64,000 bases of DNA from Pomacea canaliculata (taxonomy: Eukaryota; Mollusca; Gastropoda; Architaenioglossa; Ampullariidae): positions 32,498,338-32,562,337 of the forward strand of contig NC_037594.1 of NCBI RefSeq assembly GCF_003073045.1, read 5' to 3'. The notes beneath the pieces are model-generated. The model saw nothing but the letters and a program-made list of their open reading frames with translations. It was not told the DNA's origin and searched no databases. Shown one piece after another: positions 25,181-37,100 of this stretch. The position numbers and the translations under genes are program-made. Position 1 is the first letter of the stretch, and every line of letters starts with the position of its first letter.

Positions 25181-28100
25181 ATGGACAAAACTAATGGTGT
25201 AGGACACGCACAAGGTGGGGGTTTCCATCGGCTACCTCAGATTCCTACCATGAGCAGAAATGTAAAGATAGCACAGAGCAAGATGAGCGCAAAGTTAGAA
25301 TCAACTGAGATGGAGACTCAGAAAGAGGAAGCAGTTCTTCTTGTTGAAGGCACCGATACAGTCGTGAAGATAGGGAGTGATGGCAGTGCGCAAACTACAA
25401 ATGCTCCGCTTTCTGAACCTTGTAAAGACAAATCTGATGAAGGAAGTGTAGGTGAAGAACCTATTAATAATCAAATAACAGGAGAATCAGAAATAACGAT
25501 AAAGAAGCCTAAGAAGCTCCCTAAAAGCAAGATAAAGGAGGAGTCAGAAAAGAATATTTCCACACTTAGGGGGTCAGGGAAGAGATGCACAAAAAAGGCA
25601 AGAGTTCAAGAGAAAGGAAAAGGGACAGATGCAGATGAGATTCCTGACATTCCAGTTGAAAATACATTTCCAAATTCAGACACTGTTAGTAAAATTTCAA
25701 GACAAGATTATCAAAGTGTGATGAATTGAATATGGTACCCAGAAATTTTAAAAAGTCTTGTCTTTCAAGTGGCCAGACTAAGGGAAACCTACAAGAGGAT
25801 GAAAATTCAAATAAAGAAAGTTTGCCTAAAGAAAAGACAATGAACAGCAAGAAAAGGAAGAGGGCTACAGATGATGATGACATTAAAGACTCCGATTTTT
25901 CATTGAAGTGCAATGCTCAAAGTCAAAAATGTCAGAACAATTTGGCAAACTCAGAGGGAACATGACACTGGGGGACAGAGAGTCTTTATCAAGTCAGAAG
26001 TATTAACTGAAGCTGATACAGAAAATGTAATGCATGGAGAAAGTGCACAGACCTTAGCCACAGACACAGATAAATCTGTTAGCAACAATCGGAAGAGCAG
26101 GAAAAGAATTATAAAAATTGAAAATACTGAAGAAACAGACCAACAGCTTTTGTTGAAAACTAGCATTTCTGAAGTGCTGGAAGTGAAGGAAGCTATAAAT
26201 AATGTTATGGTGCGTGATGAGTCCGTAGAAAAAGTGCAGCAATCACCAAATTCTTCAGATGATGTTCGGCAAGATGAATCAGAGTCTAATAAATCTGTTG
26301 TTGATCTATTGCCGAAAGACTTGCAGACAGCACAGATGAAAGAACAAGTTTTACAATCTCAAGCAGAAACAAAGGAAATGGAAGATTCAAATGGTATAGA
26401 GGATACAAAATGTTCTTCTGACATGGCAGCTTGTGAAACCAAAGATGGTTCTGCTTCAGAATCAGTAAAATCTGGACCAGTAAATAATAGGATTGGCCTC
26501 AAGGTATACATGTCAGCAGCAGGGACTGTCCTGCCAAGGACAGTTTTGCTGCGAGAAAGTGAACGACCATCGGATAGTCAGCTGGCTCGAGTAAGAGAAG
26601 GCAACACGCAAGAGTTTGATGCCTTGCATCCAGTTAAATGGCATATTGGTGATTTGCTGTGGGGGCATGTCAGTGGTCATCCTTGGTGGCCAGGTATGGT
26701 GTCCAGTGACCCTTTCTCTGGACTTTTCACTACTATAAAACGTGGGCCTGGCCTAACCAGGATGTATCATGTGCAATACTTTGGTGATGAGGCAGAACGA
26801 GGATGGGTGAATGAGAAATCAGCACTACCATTTGATGGAAAACAAAAACTTGTTGAGTATGGAAAAGAACAGGTTAGACTAGTAAAGGGAAGAGCCAACA
26901 AAACTAAGCTGTTGCAGTCTTTTTGTCCTAATCCACGGCGCAAGGCAGCTTGGGAAATCGCTGTCGCTGAATCTGAAGATGCAGCAACACTTGATAAAAC
27001 AGAACGCATAGATAAATACACATTTGTTTACGAATTTTTGCCCAACAGAAAACCTGGTGTTGGACAGAAATCCAATGTAAAAGGAGGTAATGTGTCTTCA
27101 AGAGGAACTGACAGAGGTTTGAAAAGAAAATCAGAGGGAGACTTGGTTATTGAAAGGACCACGAAGGACCTCAGTGGTTCAGAACTAAAGTTTAAATCAT
27201 CTGCTGCTGTTGGAAGCTTTGCTCATGTCGGTGGACAAGAGGAGGGCTCTTTTAGGACATTTTGCATAAAACATAGTGAAACCTTTCTGCAAGAGCATCC
27301 AGATTACAGCAGTATCATGGTGATGCAAGACCTTCATCAGCAGTGGACCATGATGTCTCCACAGCAACGGTTACGCTACAAGTCAAAAGTTTCTAAGGCA
27401 TCTTCTGAAAGCACTGATGTTGATGGCATTACCTCAGGTAGGCTGTAATTTTAAAGTTTGTCTGCATGCTTACTTTGGCATAAAAAGTTTGATGTTTAGT
27501 TTTTGTGTTTTGCATATATGGATGGATGTGTGTGACTGCATGGATATGTACGCAGACATGCACATACGGATTATTACTGTTTAACAAGGCATAATACAAT
27601 TTACTGATAGTAAACGAAGGTAGGAAATTGCTCATATTTATCTTTTGTCATATTAGAAAATGAAGACCCATCATCAGTGCTAAAATGAGTACAGTTCTAA
27701 ATATAAATACAGGAAGACCTTCCTCTGCGATACCACCCCCAAAATTTTCATGGATGTATATTACCGTATAAACATCATCTCTGTTAGTGTTAGAACTATT
27801 CGCCCCAACTGTCTTATGACAGATAGTTTGTTGATAAATAAACTGCCTCTGGCTGACTGCTTGCTTTAATATTACGACTTTCTGCCAAAATAACGTAAAA
27901 TAAATTAAGTGCATTTTGAAAAAGCCTTGATTGTTGGGTCACCTGTCATTTTGACCCAAAACTATATTGCCCCTATATAAGTGAAAGGATCGCGAAATGT
28001 AGCATGACAGAGTAAAAGTGAAAACAACAAAGAAAAACACTATGGTACTAGTTTTAAGAGTTTCATTTTCTAGATTTATTAACATGAACTTTAATTATAG

Positions 28101-31100
28101 GTGTTTGAAGTCATGGATTTTGGAATGAAAGCAGACTGATTAAGATTTCTCTCAGTTATGACTTGATTTTGATGGATTGTTTCACGTCCTAAAAGGGAGA
28201 TTTTACTGTGGTGCACTTTCATTTCCGCAAGTTTATTAAGCGATTTGAAAGGGTCAAAACAGTTTGGAATTTAAAAAACTGAAATGTTCATGTTGTGCTT
28301 GAACTTCAATTTTAACTTGTGATGCTTACTTGGTGAAAAGAAAATCAGGAAGTACACATAGTAGCAGATAAAGCTAAATGTGATCTCCCAGATCCTAACA
28401 TGGAAAAAACCCTAGCGAATTGAAATTGTGACAGAGGGGAAGTTATGGAAAACAAAAATAAAACAAGTTTCATACAAATTTGGTCCCTGTCCCATTTATT
28501 GATGTCTGAATATAGTCGGAGATAATCTGCATTTTACAAGAACTCAAACCAGACATGGTCATTGGAACAGTGGAGGGAGGAATTTTCAGCTTTTAAGTAG
28601 GTCTTTTGATTTTAGATGTCTCAGATGTTACAATTTTTACCTGCCAAATTTGAAACCCTTTTTTCAAGGTTATGTATTATTGGGAGAGAGAGGATTGCAT
28701 TTTGATGAAATAGGGATCAATTGCAGGCTCCAGCAAGCGATCTCCACGTGTGAGCAGGCCATCTCTCAAAAAGATTGAAGCTGATGAAGATAATAAGGCA
28801 TTTACAGAATTAACAGCTAAGCGTTTGAGACGAGTGAGTATTATATCATTCAGTCATTTGTAGGCTTGAAGTTTTGTTTTGTAATGCCTTGGCATTTTGT
28901 CATTGTTACTTTTAAAATTGTGTGGCTGTAGACATGTTTTTTGTTTTTTCACAACTGATGGTCCTAAAATCAAGATTACAATAATTTAAAATTAGTTATG
29001 CTTATTAATTAAATCAAGATAGGTTGCTACTGCAAAGATAAACAATAACTGTACTGAATGAGTTAAAATTCTGTTTTACTTGTCTGTAATTTTAAAATGG
29101 AAATCTTTCAGCTTTTAAGCGTATGTATTTTACATTTCTGATAAATTGAATGATTTGTACCTATGGTCATTGTTGTTGTGTATGCAGTGCTTACTTCTAA
29201 AGTTAAGGTTGCAGTATGTAGTATATTGCGGTCTTTTTCATCTTTTGCACAGTCTGTTTTTCAGATGAGGAAAACGAGCTTTGTTTTTGCATTAAAATTC
29301 CAAGCTCAGCTTTCCACTAAGACAAAAATTTTCAGCCATTAAAGCAATATTGTAGTCTGTACTTTTCTTATGCTGTTATCCTGGGTGCTGTTAGCTAAGG
29401 GCAGTGGCCATGACTGGTAAAGAGATTTGTTTCACACGGCAAAGTGGAATTTAAAACCCAGTTATGCCAACCACTCTTTGAGGGTCCCTAAAATCGGCTG
29501 TACTGGTCTCATGGAATGTTTTTCTGGATTCTGCTGATGATGTCCATACTGCTGCTGATAGAGGGGGAGGAGTTAGAAAAGCACCCTGACCATTTGTCTT
29601 CTCCATGTCCTTGGAAGAAAGATAATTATGCAAAAACAAACTGAATGAATTTTATTGTCGCTTTGAGAGGGAATATTTCTGAAATATGGAGAAGAGAGAG
29701 TAGGGGAGGAAGCAGCATGGAGCGAAATTAGATGACTGATTGAGGAAAATGCTGTTTTATCCCTTTTTAGACGGGTGAATGTGTGGAGGCATGTGGCCCT
29801 GATAATATTTGTGGAAGAGTGTTGAAAAACTGTGCGACTCAGCTGTCTATTTTTACTCAGTTGTTCTCTTGGTCGTATATCTGGAAAAAATCCAATCATT
29901 TGTCCTGTCCTAAACCAGAAACCCGATTGCACTAAATGATTACAGGCCCGTGGCATTGACTTCCATTGTTATGAAATGCTTCGAACGCATCATCCTTCGC
30001 ACACTTCTCTCACAGAACAACAACACCTCGATCCCTTTCAATTTGCATATAAACAGTACAGATCCACTGACGATGCCACACTCACTCTTCTGCACAATGC
30101 ATACTCTCACTTAGACAGGTCTGGCTCCTATGTACAATTGATTTTTCTTCTGCATTTAATACAGCCTCATCTGTTAGCTCTGAAACTTCTTAAACTTGAT
30201 GTCAGCCAAACTCACCTATGGATTGTTAACTTTCTGGTAAATCGTTCCAGACAGTCTGTTTCCAGCATGCACTCTCCTCTTCCAGAAATGGGAGCCTCAG
30301 GGTACATTCTCTCGCCTGTAATCTTCACCCTCTATACCAATGACTGTCGTGCACTGATTCATCTCTCTTGATTAAATACTCTGAATACTGCTCTCCTAGA
30401 CCTCTCCAACTCACACTCTGCCTATGTTGATGCAGTAGATAAATTTCATAACTGGTGCAAAGAAAACTATCTTGATCTAAATGTAAAGAAAACAAAAGAG
30501 CTGGTGATTGATTTCAGACGCAAGAGCATGTATCTGACCTCTATATTGATGGTGCCAAGGTTGAACGTGTTGATCAGTACAAATATTTAGGAACTGTGAT
30601 TGACGACAAACTCACTTTTACCACCAATACTGAGGTTATTCATAAGAAATGTCAATCTCGATTGTACTGTTTACAAAAACTCCGTTCCCTGGATGTCAAC
30701 AAAAAAGGTTTTAAGTGCTTTATAGATGTTTTCTTGAGTCTGTGTTGACATTTGGATTTTTATGTTGGTATGGAGGATTGAGCTAGTAATAGGAATGTGT
30801 TAGATAGAGTTGTGCATGTGAGTGGAAGTGATTGGGGAGAAGCAGGAGTGTCTGAGTGAGTTGTATGCGAGGCGAGTAGTACGGAAAGTGAGAGCGATAG
30901 TGAAAGATAGAACACATGTTTTAGCTCAATATATAACCTTCTTCCGTCCAAGAGACGTTTTATTGTACCCAGAGCTTCCACTGCCCGTTCTCGAATAGTT
31001 TTATACACCAGTCTGTTGTATTGAATACATTTAAATATAGTTTAGTGCAGCAGTTTGTTTTACCACGTCTTTTAATTTCTCCTAGCCTACATGTGTGTAC

Positions 31101-34100
31101 ATGTACAGGGATGAAAATGTCTGTTTTTCAGCCCTCGCATTCAGTTCACCATAGTAGGTCACTGGAAAGCCGAGACTCATCCAATGAAGAGGAATTGCTA
31201 TCAAGTCGTGAAGGAAGCGGGCAGCAGCACCAGAATGGCCTGCACCTTAAGCAGAATCAGGACTCTGATTCAAGCTCAGACATGATTGTGAGTAGTGTTA
31301 TTTTCTACATCAATTTTAGGCCAAGACCCACTGCTCATAAAAAGAAACTTTATGCCAGCATGCTATTTTTTTTTTTAAGCACATACTGACTTTCATAAAT
31401 ACATTGAATCCAAGGGGACCTCATTCATTCAAATAAAACTGTTCCTGACAGGCATCCCCTCATTAGAGACTGTCATTATTTTCAGAAGATGGGAATTTAC
31501 TCATCAAAGCAGGCGACAGGAAAGGGAAGAAAAGATTTAACAGAAAAAAGAAACAGCATCTCAATTTTGCAGCTGTTATCAGCTCCTATTCAAAAGCATG
31601 CATTACTTAACATTGATTTCAGCAATGTGTACTTAGTAATAGAGAGAGTTGACATCTTCAAATAAAAATCAAAATATTTGTGTTTTGTGAATGAAATACA
31701 TAAGCATAATTTTGGAGTCTGATTACTCATGCCAGAAAGAAAATCATGGGTTTGCTTTTGTTTTAGGACTCTTTTGCTGCCAAAGAACGCATGGGAAAAC
31801 CTGATGAGGACTATGTTCTGGAGATTTTTAAGTTGAATAGTGCAGGACCTCCCAAAAAAGAAAATATTTGTACTGTGTGTGAACAGGCAGGGGAGTTAAT
31901 TGAGTGCCATGGACCATGCCAAAGTTACTTCCATACTTCTTGCTTAAAATTGGAAAAGGAACCAGAAGCTGACTTTCGATGCAGTGAATGCTGTGCAGGT
32001 CTGTGTGTACAAGTATAAGGTTGTGCATTTGGGTGTGTGTTTGTTGGTGCATGCACACATGCTTGCATGGATGAGAGCATTGGTGTGCTCCTGAACTGGT
32101 TTGTGTGCTTTTATGTCATTTGCCTTTTTTTTGTCTTCAAGAATATGCAGTAAAAGGGCTTAAATGATGGAGAATCACGAGATGATTCAAGTAGACTGCG
32201 ATATTGTGCTGTTGAGTGATGTCATTAAACTGTTGGGTTCACGCCTGCTAGGATGGGTGAGAAGTGAGGGACATCAAAACAGTGCAGTTATACAAGATTG
32301 AGTGACTTATAGAATGCCAGAATGACAGGATAAGGTAACAGATTTTCTGTGTAGCTACTGCATGCTATGCTGTGGAGCGGATAGCCAAGTGGTTAGAGCA
32401 CTGGTGACTGAACTAAGAGGCACACCCACCCCTGCACCCTCACACCCCATTGACCCAAGCTGTTGGGAATGGATACCTTACTCGAAAGAGGGTTGGAGAA
32501 GGTAAGGCAGTGAGGGAAAGGCACTGCCCTTGTGTAAAGCTGGTCCTGAGAAAAGTGAGATCTCTAACACCTTTGCTCCTGAACGACCTGTATAAGGTAA
32601 TGGGGCAACCTTACCTTACTGCATGCTATAATGTGGCAATCAAGAAAGAAGTTTTCAGATGTTGTCTTTCTCCTTAGTTAAACTTGGATGTTTGGATGCC
32701 AGCTCTCAAGATTAAAACTGGCAGTCATCTGCAAACCATCTGCAGTTCAGTGCAGCTTGTTATAGAGGACACCAGCAAGTCAGATCTCAGGTTTTGGAGG
32801 AGTTTACATTCATTGGGGTTATCTTTGATGTTTTTTGTGTTGCAGTGGCCAGTTGGTTTGCTTCCCATCCACAAGCTCCATAGGATGAGATTCTGCTAGT
32901 TTTATCTTCAAGTTGTGGCTCTTCTTTGTCTTCAGCACATTGGTTTTTTCTTCAGGGTTACCTGCCCTTAGCTCAACCCTTTGAGGGCAGCAGGGATTAT
33001 TTGCTGAGGTCCCACCCTTGGGCCAGAGTTTACAATGTGGCTCTTTATCCTATAGTGGACCTGTTATGGGACATATGGGCACTGCCATTATGTGCACCTG
33101 CAACCTTGACCCGGCTTGGTAGGAACTCTGCCAGCTGGTCCATGACTTTCTTTTGTCCAGGGAGAGCTACGCTTATTTTGTAGCTAACTTCCATCCATAT
33201 CTGGTGGCCATTATCCTGTTCTCCACTGGGAAATTCACTGGGTTGGGGCTGGTTTTCCCACTACCAGGTTAGAATAATTTAGTCCCAGATCAGACCAATG
33301 ATATGTGTGAAAAATAGAAGAATGTCTTTGCAAAACTGAATGGACTGCCTTTGGTATCAGTTGCTTTGATGAAGCCAAGTCTTTTTACATTATTCCTATG
33401 TGAGCCATGCCTTTCCAAAATTGCAAGTATTCTGTGCTGCTTTCAGATAGTAAGCTATAAATCAGGGTCACACTGGCCTGTTGGCTAAACTTCTATTACA
33501 GCATTCCTTGGCACTTTTCTTGTCTGACGGGTCCAACTATATTGGGGTCAGTTTCCTTTTGCAAGAAAGTTAGCAATTTCGATGACTTGTGTGACTTGGC
33601 CTGAAGCTCTATTTTAAATGTAGTAAATAATGTATTTGCAACCCAAAATTTTGATCAGATATGCTTCAAAACCTCAGTATCTATCATTTAAGCCCACTCC
33701 ATTTCCTTTGATTTTCTGTTTAAGACTGTAGAATCTGTTTTTGTTGGAAGTAAAAAAACTCCAACAATTGTATATGCAAATTTGTATCTATCTATATGCT
33801 TGCACCTTTTTTTATTTGTGCATATCTAGGCATACATAGCTGCTTTGCATGCAAGAAGCAGGACAAAGAAGTGAGACGGTGCTCGGTATCACAGTGTGGC
33901 AAATTTTATCATGAAGAATGTGTTAAGAAACTTCCCCAGGCTCGCATGGAAGGCAAGGGCTTCATCTGCCCACTTCATGTTTGTGCTACTTGTGCAGCAG
34001 ATAATATCCGCAATCCAAAGGCTGTCAAAGGTATTAATGTTGTCCTAACCCTCTTCTATTAGAATAGAAATGCAGGAATGGTTAATAAATATTATGTTGT

Positions 34101-37100
34101 ATATTTAGTATTTATGACAGAATGTCTAAAAAGTTCTTGTTAAATACTCTAGTTGGTGCCCATGTTAATTGTCTCTAGTGTTAGAAATTAGGTTGGTGTA
34201 AACCATCTGTTTAGAATGGTTTTCTAGTGCTGAAAGGTGGTGTCTTGTCTGGTTTGTGTTGACATTTCCATGTTGCAAAAGAGGAACCTTCACATAAAGA
34301 AACCATACCGTACACAAAATCAAAGCTGCTGCTACTGCTATTTGATTTTTTTTTTTTAACCTAATACTTTAGGCCGTCTTTTGCGCTGTGTAAGATGTCC
34401 GACTGCTTACCATGTGGGTGACTTCTGTATTGCTGCGGGAAGCAAGCATCTTGCTGGATACCACATTGTGTGCAGTGGCCACTTCAAGCCTCTCAAGTCC
34501 CAAGCACATCATGTTCGCATCAATGTTTCTTGGTGTTTCTCCTGCAGTAAAGGTAATGTATATTTAGTGCAGCTGTGCAGGCTAATATTCAAAGAATCTG
34601 TTAGTCTGTTAGAATGCCATCAAAGCCTACATAAACCATACTCAGTTTTTGGTACTTTGCCAGTCCATACTGTATGATTCTTAAAGAAAAAATGCATTTA
34701 TCTGCTTTTTGTGCATGCAAATTGTTTTCATTTTTTTAATTAGGCGGAAGTCTGGTGTGCTGTGAAACCTGCCCTGCAGCTTTCCATATTGAGTGTGCTC
34801 ACTTAGACAGTATGCCTGAAGATGCATGGTATTGTTCAGACTGTGCACACGGAAAACGGCCATTGTATGGGGACATTATTTGGATTAAGATTGGCAATTA
34901 CAGGTCAGTAAAATGTTCTAAAATAATTGATATTGTTGAGTTCAGAGTCATACAAATTATGGAGGACCAGTAAAGTAAGAGTCTGGAAAACACTCCCTAA
35001 AAAGTAATCAGGAAATTTTGCTAAATGTTTGCAGAGTGAAAAGTTGTAAGAGTAATATAATTATTAACGATGTAACTTTTAAGTTTATGGTTGGAAGAGG
35101 TGAGTATATTTAGTTTATGATGGGAATGAAAAGGGTTAAAAGTTGGAAGGCTTTGAAGTTCTACTGACTTAGGGTGTGTTTTAGTAAGAATATAGAGACT
35201 TGACGGGTAAGAAATGAGGAGGGAAGGTAAGGCAGTTGGGACAGGCTGGGGGGAACGAAGAGCAGCCCTTCGAAAAAGCAACGAAAAGTAAGGTAGGAAG
35301 AAATGGGAAAATAACAGATTTGTTATTAATGTGTACCTATTATTATTTTTGTTGGATTATGTCTCAGCTTTATAGTAGCAATTTTGGGGAAATTAAGACA
35401 GCTTCTTTTACCTATTCCGAGTGAAGTGATTTTAATATCGCTTATAATCACTACACCATATTTGAGCTCTTCTTTTTAAATTTAAGAAAATGCTTTTATA
35501 ACAACTATCATTTTAAACGTAAGTGTAACTGACAAATTTGTACATCATGTATCACACAAATCGGAGGGGCTTAACCAGGCCATGCTTTCTTTTTCTTTTT
35601 TTATGTGTAAACAATCAGAACAATACTTTTCACTTTGCCAAAAATATATAGCTTTAGAAACATGGTCTTAAACTGGTGTTTGTGGAAGAAAAAAAAGTCC
35701 TGGAACTGGAATCCAGGAAAGTCGTTTTCACTTCAAGATGTTCTTGAGAATCGTCACTTCCTCATTGCTTCTACAGGACAGTTTTGGGGATATTTTATAT
35801 ATGCATTTTAACTTTGTGGATTTTAGATGGTGGCCAGGAGAAATATGTCACCCACGCAATGTACCTGTAAACATCCAGGAAAAGGCACACCAGGTTGGAG
35901 AGTTTCCAGTTCGCTTTTTTGGTTCCCATGACTTCTACTGGACTCACCAGGGGAGGTCAGTTTAAAAAATAAAAGTGTAAATTATATGCCAGAAACTGCT
36001 GTGAGATATATAAGATTTTTTATTGTTAGACAACTGTTGTGACTTAACATGAACATGTCGTTTTCTTGCTGACAGATGATTAGGGTTTGCATGCTATGAA
36101 TATAGATTAAAATGGCTGGTAAGGAAGATTTTGTTCAGTTTTAATTGTGTCTGTATGGTAGTGACATGGTAGACCTGTTATTTTATGGACTTTCTGTTTA
36201 TTGCTTGTACCACTTAATCTGCTTGCAGAGTATTCTTGTTTCAAGAAGGAGATAGAGGCAGCAAAGACATCTCAGCTTGTCGAGGATTGTTCAAGATGTA
36301 TTGCAAAGGTTGTATGTGTTGCTCATAATACATGTTTCCATTCCTTTTTCCAATGTTCTGGTCAAGGAACAGTATGCATATGCATGATGACTCTGCAACA
36401 AAAACTCCATGCAAAAGTTTCCAGTATCCTTAACATAAGAAATGGGTCAACTATTTTGCACCCTTGTTTGCTTTTTGTGTGTCCTTATTTGGTTCTAGGT
36501 GTCCATCGTAAGAACTCAGCTGTGTCACACTAGCATTTTTGCACGAACAAATGTATGTCCCAGTTATCCATAGAAGTAGTATTTTTTTAATTCTAACATG
36601 AATAAAGACAGGTTTTGTTTGGGTTTTTGTTTTGTCAGGTGTGAAGGAGGCCACAGAAGCATTTAAACTGTGGAAAGCAGCAAAAATGAATAAAGAGCAG
36701 CTGGAACAAGAGAGGAATGACCGAAAACCAGCACCGTACAAATTTGTTAAGGTAAATGAACAAACAAGATACTCCTGTTTTTTTTAATGTTTAAATAAAT
36801 AAAGATAGCCTCAGGTATTTACTAGTTTTGGGGGGAGGCGGGTACCAGACAAATGGAATTTTTTTTTTTTAAATTTTGATCTATCAATTTTTTTTCCTTG
36901 TCACACTAATTATTCTGTAAGTTGTTGAGCAAAACAAGTTCAGCGTTTGATCTTAATTTTATAGCAGTTCCCTTAACTAAAGGTGTTTAGAGATTTATAT
37001 TGAACATATACAATGTGCTGAATGTATAAGTACAGACACGTGCACTTCAAGGTGTGTCAAAAATCGAGGATAACTTATTTACTACCCAAAATGATATAGG

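Noticed and set aside
29573-29956. Minus-strand frame of 127 codons
   Set aside because: Antisense shadow of the plus-strand LINE reverse-transcriptase fragment.
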